DNA of 64,000 nucleotides from BJGV01 sp964194745 (lineage in GTDB: Bacteria; Pseudomonadota; Gammaproteobacteria; Burkholderiales; Nitrosomonadaceae): contig OZ252054.1 in the NCBI GenBank assembly GCA_965248035.1, positions 1,922,001-1,986,000 on the forward strand, written 5' to 3'. This document shows positions 43,103-51,903 of this stretch, piece by piece. The position numbers and the translations under genes were made by a program. The notes beneath the pieces were generated by a model that had not been told where the DNA came from, made no database searches, and saw only the letters and a list, made by a program, of their open reading frames with translations. How positions within the stretch are numbered: position 1 is the first letter of the stretch; the number at the start of each line of letters is the position of its first letter.

Positions 43103-43168
43103 GAATACCGTTCATTTTAGGTGTATGTCCTTACGACAAATATTCGACAAGGCAACCACTGATGCTGG

Positions 43169-43522
43169 TCAATTTTGTTTGTCAGCATAATCGTCACCAG
43201 GACATTCAACATCCACTGCACGTAAGTGCGCTCGCAGTAACTTGATCTCATCCAGTAATTCTAATGCAAGCGCTGCTCCGACAAGGTCAATGCCAATATC
43301 CCGTTGAAGACGTAAAGCCACGCGGGCACGGTTCAGACTGATACCATCGAAGATCCAGCGCGCCGGTTCGCCGCCTATAGGCTCTATCACGCCCACATCT
43401 ACCAACTCGATAATCTGTTCAGCAGGGACGGTACAGGCACGGCACAGATCGTCCAGTGTTAGTTGGGTTTGCTCTTCTAGTATGCATATATCAAGTTGTG
43501 GCAAAATATTTCCAGTTTTCAT
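43169..43522 (-). CDS. cbpM: Chaperone modulator CbpM
   Basis: This 117-aa MerR-like protein inhibits the J-domain co-chaperone CbpA. It has LTLDDLCRACTVPAEQIIELVDVGVIEP and the WIFDGISLNRARVALRLQRDIGIDLVGAALALELLDEI helix pattern. It follows cbpA with only 2 bases between stop and start, the standard cbpA-cbpM pair. Confidence 0.92.
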   Translation of the reverse strand: MKTGNILPQLDICILEEQTQLTLDDLCRACTVPAEQIIELVDVGVIEPIGGEPARWIFDGISLNRARVALRLQRDIGIDLVGAALALELLDEIKLLRAHLRAVDVECPGDDYADKQN

Positions 43523-43524
43523 TC

Positions 43525-44469
43525 CTACACTCCCAGTTTGGTGCGTGGATTAAAATATAATTCCTGCTGCATTTTTCGGTAGAAGTCCTTGGCAGTTTCA
43601 GTAGCGGCTGGCGGCAAAGATATTGTTACTATCACATAGCAATCTCCGGGCGGATTGCCTGGCAAGCCTCGCCTCTTCAGCCTTAGCTTGCTCCCTGACA
43701 ATGAGCCCCCTGGTATTTTGAGTTCTACAATTCCACCGAGCGTTGGTACTTTCACTGTTGCGCCTAATGCCGCCTCCCAAGGCGTTACCGGCAAGTTAAG
43801 ATAGAGGTCCTTACCATCAACTTTGTAAAGTGGATGTGCCTGAAATTCGATCTGGAGATACAGATCTCCCGCTTTGTTTTTTCCGATACCGGCGCTGCCC
43901 TGTCCGCTAAGGCGAATGTGTTGGCCTTCACGGATACCTTTCGGGATGCTTACGTTAAGAACTCGTTCCCTAGTGGTGACATGACCTTGCGCGTTCACCA
44001 TAGGAACCTGAAGGGTGATCGTCCGAGTTGTGCCCCGATAAGTATCCTCTACGGTAATGAGCACCTTGGCGTGATGGTCCTCACCTTTGGCATTGAAGGC
44101 CGTGTGTCTAACTTCGCTTGTTCGAAAACCCCGCCCAAACAGGGATTCGAAGAAATCGCTGTAATCCGCCGTATTGCTACCCATGGAACCAGCGCCTTTG
44201 AATTCGAAGCCAGTATTCCAGTCAGGCGGTGGACGAAACTCCTGCCCTCCCTTCCAGTTGGCTCCTAGCTGATCGTAAGCTGTTCGTTTCTCTGCATCCT
44301 TCAGCACCTCATTGGCCTCTCCTAACTCCTTGAAACGTGCCTCTGCATTAGTCTCTTTGCTGACATCCGGATGATATTTGCGAGCAAGCTTGCGGTATGA
44401 ACGTTTAATCTCATCTTGGGTTGCGTCACGTGCGACCCCCATGATCTGATAATAGTCTTTGAATTGCAT
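43525..44469 (-). CDS. cbpA: DnaJ-class co-chaperone CbpA
   Basis: The 314-aa protein has an N-terminal J domain (KDYYQIMGVARDATQDEIKR, HPD in RKYHPDVSKETNAEARFKEL), a G/F-rich linker and two C-terminal beta domains (LNVSIPKGIREGQHIRLSGQG, KVPTLGGIVELKIPGGSLSGSKLRLKRRGLPG). It lacks the zinc-finger repeats of DnaJ, which defines CbpA. It works with DnaK and binds curved DNA. Its modulator cbpM follows directly. Confidence 0.94.
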   Translation of the reverse strand: MQFKDYYQIMGVARDATQDEIKRSYRKLARKYHPDVSKETNAEARFKELGEANEVLKDAEKRTAYDQLGANWKGGQEFRPPPDWNTGFEFKGAGSMGSNTADYSDFFESLFGRGFRTSEVRHTAFNAKGEDHHAKVLITVEDTYRGTTRTITLQVPMVNAQGHVTTRERVLNVSIPKGIREGQHIRLSGQGSAGIGKNKAGDLYLQIEFQAHPLYKVDGKDLYLNLPVTPWEAALGATVKVPTLGGIVELKIPGGSLSGSKLRLKRRGLPGNPPGDCYVIVTISLPPAATETAKDFYRKMQQELYFNPRTKLGV

Positions 44470-44740
44470 AGATTTGCTCTATCTAGGGACTTCTCTCTAT
44501 ATAACAGGTTGCTATTGATGAGGCCTGAAGGATTGGCTCGTTAGAGTCCATTCGTCTTACGGTTGTTTCAGAGTATAACGCATAGCAGGTTTTTTGATTC
44601 TGCCGACTTAAAGTTAAAAAAGCGTAAATGTTTTAACCAACTACAAATACGAGTGGACAATGGAGCGGACCCAATTTTAAAAAGATCAAGGTTCAACCAT
44701 TACGATCAGAATGGGCTCCAAGGTCAGATGCATTAGGTTT

Positions 44741-47131
44741 TCAAGATCCTTTAGCCAGATGCAACCAAGTTTCCACCACCGTATCAGGATTAAGCGAAAG
44801 GCTCTCGATTCCTTCTTCCATCAGCCATTTCGCCAGATCGGGGTAATCTGATGGCCCTTGACCACAAATCCCGATATATTTACCATTTTTAAGACACGCC
44901 TGAATTGCAAGATGTAGTAAGGCTTTTACTGCAGGATCACGCTCATCGAATGATTTAGCAATGAGACTAGAATCACGGTCCAGCCCAAGAGTAAGTTGGG
45001 TGAGATCGTTTGATCCGATTGAAAAACCATCAAAGTATTCCAAAAATTGGTTCGCCAGCAGTGCATTGGACGGGATTTCACACATCATAATCAGCCTCAA
45101 CCCATTCTCACCACGTTTCAAACTGTTCTCAGCCAGAAGTTCTACTACCCGTTTAGCCTCGGTTTGGGTTCGCACAAATGGAATCATGATTTCCACATTG
45201 GTAAGTCCCATTTCATCGCGCACTTTTTTTAATGCTCGACATTCAAGCTCGAAACAATCTCGGAACGATTCGGATACATAGCGTGAGGCTCCACGAAAAC
45301 CCAACATCGGGTTTTCTTCTTTGGGTTCGTATCTTTTCCCTCCAATGAGACTAGAATATTCATTGGACTTAAAATCCGACATGCGTACGATCACTGGCTT
45401 GGGAAAAAACGCCGCGCCCAGCATAGCGATACCTTCAGTAAGTTTCTCCACATAAAAGCTCACCGGATCACGATAACCTGCGCAGTGGTTTTCAACATCT
45501 CGTTTCAAATCTACCGGAATATTGGGATAATCCAGCACTATCTTTGGATGTACTCCTATCATCCGAGCGATGATAAACTCGAGCCGCGCCAGTCCCACTC
45601 CATCATTTGGCAGACGCTGAAGGCCGAATGCTAGCTCTGGGTTGCCCACGTTCATGAAGATCTTGACCGGTGGCTTCGGCATGCTTCCCAATTCCAGGTC
45701 GATCACTTCAACTTCCAAAGCACCCCTGTATATATTGCCGGTGTCTCCCTCCGAGCAAGATACCGTAACTATTTGGTCTTCAGATAATAAGTCGGTGGCA
45801 TTGCCACAGCCTACCACTGCTGGAATACCCAGCTCACGAGCAATAATAGCAGCATGGCAAGTGCGCCCACCACGATTGGTGACAATAGCAGAAGCGTGCT
45901 TCATTACCGGTTCCCAGTCAGGGTCAGTCATGTCGCTCACCAGCACGTCACCCTTTTGTACCCGAGACATTTCACTGGTGCTCAGAATCAGACGTACCGG
46001 CCCACTACCTATTTTCTGGCCAATAGCATTCCCCGATACTAATATTTCCGATTTAGTTTTTAGACGATAACGCCTTAGCATTTCAGTTGTAGCAAAGGAT
46101 TGCACTGTTTCAGGCCGTGCCTGCAAAATGTAGAGTTTGCCGTCGACACCATCTTTGCCCCATTCAATATCCATGGGTTTTTGATAATGCCGCTCGATTA
46201 CAAGCACATGACGGGCAAGCTCCTCCACATCCTCATCAGTGATAGAAAACCGTTTGCGTTCAGCCTCAGCAACATCCGATGTTTCTACCGGGTGATTGAC
46301 AGTTTTAGTTGTACTAAACTGCATCTTGACAAGTTTAGAGCCAAGATTACGTCTCAGAATTGCGGGTTTTCCCTGTCTTAGTGTGGGTTTATAAACGTAA
46401 AATTCATCTGGATTTACCGCACCCTGTACTATCATTTCACCAAGGCCATACGAAGCGGTGATAAATACTACTTGGTCGAAACCAGACTCAGTGTCTAGCG
46501 TAAACATCACCCCAGAAGCACCAATGTCGCTGCGCACCATTCGTTGAACTCCAGCAGATAGCGCCACTTCAGAGTGAATAAATCCCTTGTGGACACGATA
46601 AGAAATGGCGCGATCGTTGTAAAGTGAGGCAAATACGCGCTTGACTGCGTCCAGAAGATTATCCAGCCCATGGATATTAAGAAAGGTTTCTTGCTGCCCA
46701 GCGAAAGAGGCATCTGCTAAGTCTTCGGCAGTGGCTGATGAGCGCACTGCAACCGAAATATCACTAGCTCCTACTTCCTTTAGCATCTTTTCGTAAGCAG
46801 TGGCAATTTCCTTATCTAGCCTTGGCGGTAATGGTGCTTCCATTATCCATTTACGGATTTGTGAACCTGTTCTAGCAAGTGCTGCAACATCTTCAATATC
46901 CAGCGTAGCCAGTATTTTTTCAATACACTCTGCCAGACTGCCCTGATCCATTTTTTGACTTAAAAAAGTACGATAGGCACTGGCAGTTGTAGCAAAACCG
47001 CTAGGAACCCTCACACCGACATGAGATAATTCGCTGATCATTTCCCCAAGTGAGGCATTTTTGCCGCCAACGCTAACTACGTCAGTCATGCACAGCTTGT
47101 CAAACCATATGACATATTTTGAATCATCCAT
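44741..47131 (-). CDS. ppsA: Phosphoenolpyruvate synthase
   Basis: This 796-aa enzyme makes PEP from pyruvate and ATP, feeding gluconeogenesis. N-terminal ATP-grasp (VGGKNASLGEMISELS, VAVRSSATAEDLADASFAGQQET), the swivelling phospho-His domain (GGRTCHAAIIARELGIPAVVGC), and the PEP-binding barrel (LARLEFIIARMIGVHP, MLGFRGASRY, FSIGSNDLTQLTLGLDRDS, GICGQGPSDYPDLA). AGGAGAAGAA precedes ATG 47131; an in-frame start six codons earlier lacks a site. It diverges from its own regulator gene ppsR. Confidence 0.96.
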   Translation of the reverse strand: MDDSKYVIWFDKLCMTDVVSVGGKNASLGEMISELSHVGVRVPSGFATTASAYRTFLSQKMDQGSLAECIEKILATLDIEDVAALARTGSQIRKWIMEAPLPPRLDKEIATAYEKMLKEVGASDISVAVRSSATAEDLADASFAGQQETFLNIHGLDNLLDAVKRVFASLYNDRAISYRVHKGFIHSEVALSAGVQRMVRSDIGASGVMFTLDTESGFDQVVFITASYGLGEMIVQGAVNPDEFYVYKPTLRQGKPAILRRNLGSKLVKMQFSTTKTVNHPVETSDVAEAERKRFSITDEDVEELARHVLVIERHYQKPMDIEWGKDGVDGKLYILQARPETVQSFATTEMLRRYRLKTKSEILVSGNAIGQKIGSGPVRLILSTSEMSRVQKGDVLVSDMTDPDWEPVMKHASAIVTNRGGRTCHAAIIARELGIPAVVGCGNATDLLSEDQIVTVSCSEGDTGNIYRGALEVEVIDLELGSMPKPPVKIFMNVGNPELAFGLQRLPNDGVGLARLEFIIARMIGVHPKIVLDYPNIPVDLKRDVENHCAGYRDPVSFYVEKLTEGIAMLGAAFFPKPVIVRMSDFKSNEYSSLIGGKRYEPKEENPMLGFRGASRYVSESFRDCFELECRALKKVRDEMGLTNVEIMIPFVRTQTEAKRVVELLAENSLKRGENGLRLIMMCEIPSNALLANQFLEYFDGFSIGSNDLTQLTLGLDRDSSLIAKSFDERDPAVKALLHLAIQACLKNGKYIGICGQGPSDYPDLAKWLMEEGIESLSLNPDTVVETWLHLAKGS

Positions 47132-47244
47132 TTCTTCTCCTGTTTGCACTCTTATAGTATAACTATCTGATTACGATTAAGTTAGTTCTATACTAAACTG
47201 CCACCCTTTGATCATAGGTAAACATTGTTGATGTAAATATACAA

Positions 47245-48084
47245 ATGGCAATTACATTGAAGCCACTTAGACGCACCGCATTCTTCATTTCCGACCGCAC
47301 TGGCATCACTGCCGAAATGCTAGGACACAGCCTACTCAAACAATTTGAGAACTTGTCTTTTACAGAAACCACTCTACCTTACTTGGATACCCTAGAAAAA
47401 GCGTCAGCTGCTGTAACACAAATTAACCAGAGTGCCATTATCGATGGTATCCGACCACTAGTATTTAGTACTCTGGTCAATTTGGAAATTCAATCCATAC
47501 TCAAATCTGCCAACGCCTTACATTTGGATTGCTTCAACATTTTTATCAAGCCACTAGAAAGAGAACTCGGTATGCGCTCGTCGCTTACTGTTGGACTCTC
47601 ACACCGAGCTGATGACATAATTAATTATCACCAACGTATTGAATCGGTGAATTACTCTCTTGCGCATGATGATGGGATATTGGTAAAAGATTCACAGCAA
47701 GCCGATATCATATTAGTGGGTGTTTCTCGGAGCGGCAAGACACCTACCTGTCTATATCTAGCGCTACAGTACGGCATTCGTGCTGCCAACTATCCCTTCA
47801 TTCCAGAGGATTTCAGTAGCATGCTGTTACCGGCGCAACTCAAGAACTTAAACGAAAAATTATTTGGTCTTACCATTGATCCCGTGCGGTTGCATCAGAT
47901 ACGTAGTGAGCGCAGACTAGACAGCAAATATGCATCCCTAGAAAACTGTCAATATGAAACACATGAAGCCGAGGCTCTAATGCGTCAGGAAGGTATACCT
48001 TATCTCGATGTTACCAACAAATCCATTGAAGAACTGGCAACAACTCTACTGCAGCAGACTAAATTGGAACGGAGAATTTATTAA
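47245..48084 (+). CDS. ppsR: PEP synthase regulatory protein (bifunctional kinase/pyrophosphorylase)
   Basis: This 279-aa DUF299 protein turns PEP synthase off by ADP-dependent threonine phosphorylation and on by phosphate-dependent dephosphorylation. It has AFFISDRTGITAEMLGHSLLKQF, RADDIINYHQRIESVNYSLAHDDG, the P-loop VGVSRSGKTPTCLYLALQYG, and LRQEGIPYLDVTNKSIEE-like MRQEGIPYLDVTNKSIEELA. It is divergent from ppsA, 113 bases apart, sharing the promoter region. Confidence 0.96.
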   Translation: MAITLKPLRRTAFFISDRTGITAEMLGHSLLKQFENLSFTETTLPYLDTLEKASAAVTQINQSAIIDGIRPLVFSTLVNLEIQSILKSANALHLDCFNIFIKPLERELGMRSSLTVGLSHRADDIINYHQRIESVNYSLAHDDGILVKDSQQADIILVGVSRSGKTPTCLYLALQYGIRAANYPFIPEDFSSMLLPAQLKNLNEKLFGLTIDPVRLHQIRSERRLDSKYASLENCQYETHEAEALMRQEGIPYLDVTNKSIEELATTLLQQTKLERRIY

Positions 48085-48215
48085 TGTGTGAAATACAAAC
48101 CGCGTGTCGTTCATCACATTACTGCAAGCGACTTATTATCATGTAATTTTTTTAGAGTGCTTGGTACGCATCAGCCATACCAAAATTTGGGAAAGGAAAA
48201 AGGGGTAGGTTCTAT

Positions 48216-48641
48216 CTATTTCCCTTTAGGTCTTATAGTAAAGACAGCGCAAGGGGCGTGTCTACCAACGAGCTCTACAACACTTCCGATGGTAAATCGT
48301 TTCCATCCACTATAGCCATGTGTTCCGAGGACGATAAGATCAGCATTAAGTTCTTCTGCAACGCGAACGATCTCATGACCGGGGTCGCCTTCGGTGAAGA
48401 TAGTCTCAACTTCTAGATCAAAAGATTTTGCTAGTTCTTTAAGGGCATCTTTTCCTCGTTGTCGGGCTTCTTCAATAAAGTAATAGGACGAAGGAACATT
48501 CCGCGCACTTGTATCAAATACGTGTAGAATTTTGAGTTCTGCTTGGTAGGTGTGAGCCAATAGTAGGGCATGGAAACTGGCATCTTTAGATATGTCTGAA
48601 AAGTCAGTAGCCAGGATAATTTTTTTGATGGCTATTTGCAT
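48216..48641 (-). CDS. Universal stress protein UspA family
   Basis: This 141-aa protein has IKKIILATDFSDISKDAS at the start, HVFDTSARNV, and the ATP-binding VLGTHGYSGWKRFTIGSVVELVGRHAPCAVFTI (G-2x-G-9x-G-S type). It is therefore a nucleotide-binding member. The gene is convergent with ppsR. Confidence 0.93.
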   Translation of the reverse strand: MQIAIKKIILATDFSDISKDASFHALLLAHTYQAELKILHVFDTSARNVPSSYYFIEEARQRGKDALKELAKSFDLEVETIFTEGDPGHEIVRVAEELNADLIVLGTHGYSGWKRFTIGSVVELVGRHAPCAVFTIRPKGK

Positions 48642-48973
48642 TGGTACTTTCCTTATTAATATTACCCCACAACTATTTATTAATTGGGGTTACGTATGAG
48701 AATACAATAAGCAAATTATTTAGACGGTTCTGGATCGTTCGCTAGTTGAAAATATTTTTCGCGCCAAAATTAGAAAACTAATCTAGAGGTATGAGTACAG
48801 AGTACCTCTAACATAGGGGAAGGGGGTAACTGAATACTAGGTGTACCGCCCCTTGTTTCTAATTTCGAATCTATAAAGACTGTTTCCTCTCGTATTCGCC
48901 TACACAGTACGGATATATGTAAGGCTGGTGTTGCTACCCTAGCCCCAAATATCTTGCATATTACTATCCGTAT
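48642..48973. other. 332-base non-coding stretch left of the third transposon
   Basis: It contains an inverted repeat TAGAGGTA (48784-48791) with TACCTCTA (48803-48810) and no T-run. No gene fragment was recognised, and in particular no N-terminal truA sequence, although the other side of the transposon is truA. Confidence 0.5.
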
Positions 48974-48998
48974 GGGAATTATATACAATAGTGCCGAA
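48974..48998. repeat. Left terminal inverted repeat, third transposon
   Basis: It begins GGGAATTATATACAATAG and ends TGCCGAA, a perfect inverse of 52735-52759. The outer part GGAATTATATAC is shared with copies A and B, while the inner part differs. Confidence 0.95.
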
Positions 48999-49065
48999 TC
49001 ACACATCAAGAGGTCATTCAGTAAAGCGGCCTGGTTAAGATTTCGGAAAGGCCAGAATTGAATTG

Positions 49066-49425
49066 TTATTCTGGAACACGGCTTAATGACTGTCCTACCA
49101 GCCGTGCCGTACTAGGCAAGTTCATCTCAGCATCTCCTGATTTCTTAAAGGACCCGATCAGGGCAAATGTCACTATAATCGTGATGGACACAATCGGCGC
49201 AATGGCCAGAAAAACGATAACATCTTCCAAGCTCTGCCAAAGGGGAGGATTATACAGAATAAACGTTTCCAGAACACCTGCTGCGATTACGGCGAGGATT
49301 GCGACAATGACGGCAACCCATCGCAGTTTCATGTGGTGTTTGTCTAACTGATTCAGTTCCCCGATTGCATCCTTATCAAGGGCTTCGGCTCCAATGTCGG
49401 GATCATCAGTGAGAGGTATCGTCAT
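49066..49425 (-). CDS. Two-helix membrane protein, candidate toxin of the Panacea pair
   Basis: The 119-aa protein has a polar N-terminus (residues 1-33), two membrane helices (WVAVIVAILAVIAAGVLETF and VIVFLAIAPIVSITIIVTFA) and a short tail. Its start lies 20 bases inside the end of the Panacea-domain gene, so the two are co-translated. Panacea (SocA-like) antitoxins are known to pair with many unrelated toxins, including small membrane proteins. I do not recognise this protein's family; toxicity is inference from the pairing. It could instead be an unrelated membrane anchor. Confidence 0.7.
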   Translation of the reverse strand: MTIPLTDDPDIGAEALDKDAIGELNQLDKHHMKLRWVAVIVAILAVIAAGVLETFILYNPPLWQSLEDVIVFLAIAPIVSITIIVTFALIGSFKKSGDAEMNLPSTARLVGQSLSRVPE

Positions 49426-49885
49426 TTCTTGATCTTTTCAGCTTGTCTTTGAAATGCTCTGCTATCAACTCATTCGGGATAATGATGCCTCGCTCTCCCT
49501 TCTTGTATTTGGTGTACCAGGGACCATCCTTAATGTGCGTTAAGGCCGATAATTGGCTCGCGGAGAGAGATCCATATATGTCGTAGACGGAGGATATCAG
49601 GTCATCAACATCTTGATCAAAAACACTCTCATGAACAAGCGGAATCGGATTGAGGTTATATACCCCATGCGGACGGAACGAATAGTAAATGCCTGGGATG
49701 ACAGGTCCGTATTTCCACGCCTGAACATAATCGTTGACCAAAGGACGTTCTAAAACCGCTAAAGTCCAACCATGCGTCATGTACGTGAGCTTGAGCAACC
49801 GCATAATCGACATGGCGACACCACTCTGATTCGAAAGATTGATCAGACGATTAGCGACCTGCCGACTATCGTATGGAGAGACCAT
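49406..49885 (-). CDS. Panacea-domain (SocA-like, DUF4065) protein, candidate antitoxin
   Basis: This 159-aa protein matches the Panacea/SocA-like domain: VANRLINLSNQSGVAMSIMRLLKLTYMTHGW followed by RPLVNDYVQAWKYGPVIPGIYYSF and the C-terminal SASQLSALTHIKDGPWYTKYK with GIIIPNELIAEHF. Such domains neutralise toxins in type II-like systems or act as proteolysis adaptors. It is the first gene of a pair with a membrane protein, encoded divergently from the transposase within the same element, which could help the element persist. No DNA-binding domain is seen. Confidence 0.85.
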   Translation of the reverse strand: MVSPYDSRQVANRLINLSNQSGVAMSIMRLLKLTYMTHGWTLAVLERPLVNDYVQAWKYGPVIPGIYYSFRPHGVYNLNPIPLVHESVFDQDVDDLISSVYDIYGSLSASQLSALTHIKDGPWYTKYKKGERGIIIPNELIAEHFKDKLKRSRNDDTSH

Positions 49886-49967
49886 AGATCTGGATTAGAT
49901 TTGATCAAGTTGACTCATATCATGTGGTTTTATTGGCTCCGATGTCAAACATAACCTCAAATGTCAG

Positions 49968-49998
49968 AAAGGCCAGAGTCCATCGCTCTGGCCTTTTT
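49968..49998. terminator. Hairpin with T-run between the Panacea pair and the transposase
   Basis: AAAGGCCAGAG pairs with CTCTGGCCTTT across a 7-base loop and is followed by TT on the plus strand. It lies between divergent genes, so it may block read-through from the left flank into the transposase gene. Confidence 0.75.
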
Positions 49999-50031
49999 AC
50001 GTTGAGGATTACAGTTAATTCGTAAAAACGC

Positions 50032-50064
50032 TTGGCAATTTCGGCACTATCCTATAAAATACAG
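50032..50064 (+). promoter_or_regulatory. Transposase promoter containing an internal terminal-repeat copy
   Basis: TTGGCA (50032-50037) and TAAAAT (50055-50060) are 17 bases apart. Between and over them lies TTCGGCACTAT (50040-50050) followed by a weaker match, together 19 of 25 positions identical to the right terminal repeat and in the same orientation. This would place a transposase binding site over the promoter. It also makes the left arm (48974-50064) flanked by inverted repeats of the element's own type. Confidence 0.65.
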
Positions 50065-50086
50065 TTATTGAAGACAGGAGATTGAA

Positions 50087-51064
50087 ATGACCAACGCACC
50101 CGGAAAACACTATAGGAAAGGAATCATGCTTAAAGGGATATTCAAAATGTTCCCGGATGATGCGACAGCCGAAGCGTGGTTTGTTGCTCAACGATGGGCA
50201 CATGGTGTAACTTGCCCACATTGCAATTCCAGCAATGTTCAGACTGGCGCAAAACACAAGACCATGCCCTACCGGTGCCGGGAAAGGGAATGCGCCAAGC
50301 GTTTCAGCGCAAAGACGGGTACGATTATGGAAGGTTCAAACATCGGATTCCAGGATTGGATGATTAGTATTTACCTGATGACAACCAGCCTGAAAAGCGT
50401 TTCATCCATGAAGCTCCATCGGGAGTTAGGCATCACACAAAAATCAGCATGGTTTATGGCGCATCGCTTGAGAAAGGCACTTGAGACCGAACAGTGGGAG
50501 TTTTCCGGTCCGGTTGAAGTGGATGAAAGCTACTTTGGCGGGCAAGAGAGAAACAAGCACAGTAACAAACGCCTAAATGCTGGCCGGGGTGTGGTTGGTA
50601 AAACTGCCGTTGTCGGGGTTAAAGACCGAGAAACCAATGAAATTGTAGCCCAGGTGGTACAACGCACCGACAAGGAAACCCTGCAAGGTTTTGTCCATGC
50701 GAGCACAGAACCTGGCGCGGTAGTCTATACGGATGAAGCTCGCGCTTATATCGGACTGGATGATACTTACCGACACGGAAAGGTGAATCATTCAGCCGGG
50801 GAATATGTCAAGGCTCAAGCCCATAACAATGGCATTGAATCTTTCTGGTCAACGCTCAAGCGAGCGCACAAGGGCACTTTCCACAAGTTAAGCCCGAAAC
50901 ATCTGCAACGCTATGTAAACGAGTTTTCAGAACGACACAATCTTCGCAATTTCGATACGCTGGATCAGATCAAGACAATATACCAACAGGCAGAAGGAAA
51001 GCGGATTCGATATGCAGACCTGATTCAGCCCAATGGATTGGATTCTACTGCGAGAATTCAATAA
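50087..51064 (+). CDS. IS1595-family (ISXO2-like) transposase
   Basis: This 325-aa transposase has a zinc ribbon (CPHCNSSNVQTGAKH with CRERECAKRF), then the DDE domain: VDESYFGGQERNKHSNKR, VYTDEARAYIGLDDTYRHG and NGIESFWSTLKRAHKGTFHK (E). All three acidic residues are present and the frame is open. It resembles the transposase of copies A/B throughout but is clearly a different sequence. AGGAG precedes ATG 50087. Its stop overlaps the methyltransferase start (TAATG). Confidence 0.95.
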   Translation: MTNAPGKHYRKGIMLKGIFKMFPDDATAEAWFVAQRWAHGVTCPHCNSSNVQTGAKHKTMPYRCRERECAKRFSAKTGTIMEGSNIGFQDWMISIYLMTTSLKSVSSMKLHRELGITQKSAWFMAHRLRKALETEQWEFSGPVEVDESYFGGQERNKHSNKRLNAGRGVVGKTAVVGVKDRETNEIVAQVVQRTDKETLQGFVHASTEPGAVVYTDEARAYIGLDDTYRHGKVNHSAGEYVKAQAHNNGIESFWSTLKRAHKGTFHKLSPKHLQRYVNEFSERHNLRNFDTLDQIKTIYQQAEGKRIRYADLIQPNGLDSTARIQ

Positions 51065-51903
51065 TGCTGGATAAGACATCGCATGACCATCTGTGGGGCA
51101 AAGTATACTTTGGCGATTGTCTGGACATCATGAGAGATTTGCCAGATGATTCCATAGATTTGATTGTTACTTCACCCCCCTATGCTGATGCTCGTAAACA
51201 CACTTATGGCGGAGTCCCGCCAGAAGAATATGTTAAGTGGTTCTCTGACCGTAGTGAACAGATGTTACGCATCCTTAAACCGACTGGCTCGTTCGTTTTG
51301 AACATTAAGGAGCGGGCAAAGGACAGCGAAAGACACACTTATGTTCTTGACTTGATTCTTGCCATCAAAAGAGATGTTGGGTTTCGGTGGGTAGAGGAAT
51401 ATATGTGGCACAAAACAACAGCGGCACCCGGAAAGTGGAAGTATAGATTCCGCGATTCATGGGAGCGTTTGTTACATTTTTCAAAGACGAAGGAACTGAA
51501 AATGAATCAGGACGCTGTAAAGGTTCCGATTGGAGATTGGACGGTAAAGCGCCTGAAAAACATGAATCAAAATGATTTGACTCGACAGGAATCTGCAACC
51601 AATTCAAAGGTGGGCCGATGTATAGCGAATTGGGATGGAAAATCCCTTGTGTATCCGACAAATGTGGTACATAAATCTCCTGTAGCTCATAATACCGGAC
51701 ATAGCGCGGCCTTTCCCGAATGGTTGCCAGAGTTTTTTATCAAGCTATTCACGGATGAAGGCGACATTGTTCTGGACCCCTTCCTGGGTTCTGGCACTAC
51801 TTACAGGGTAGCAGCCCGCATGAACAGGAAACCGATTGGAATTGAAATGAACGAAACCGCTCCCTTGTGTCTGGATGAAGTGGATGCCGCTCTCTTGGAT
51901 TAG
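51064..51903 (+). CDS. Site-specific DNA methyltransferase, SPPY-type (transposon cargo)
   Basis: This 279-aa beta-group methyltransferase has VYFGDCLDIMRDLPDDS, the catalytic SIDLIVTSPPY (SPPY at 37-40), and the C-terminal SAM motif IVLDPFLGSGTTYRVAARM with RKPIGIEMNE. The SPPY form suggests N4-cytosine methylation, although N6-adenine is possible. It should protect DNA from the endonuclease encoded by the next gene, which overlaps it by 29 bases. Confidence 0.9.
   Translation: MLDKTSHDHLWGKVYFGDCLDIMRDLPDDSIDLIVTSPPYADARKHTYGGVPPEEYVKWFSDRSEQMLRILKPTGSFVLNIKERAKDSERHTYVLDLILAIKRDVGFRWVEEYMWHKTTAAPGKWKYRFRDSWERLLHFSKTKELKMNQDAVKVPIGDWTVKRLKNMNQNDLTRQESATNSKVGRCIANWDGKSLVYPTNVVHKSPVAHNTGHSAAFPEWLPEFFIKLFTDEGDIVLDPFLGSGTTYRVAARMNRKPIGIEMNETAPLCLDEVDAALLD

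Noticed and set aside
48770..49009. 79-codon minus-strand ORF crossing the left end of the third transposon
   Set aside because: It spans the transposon boundary, has no ribosome site and no family features.
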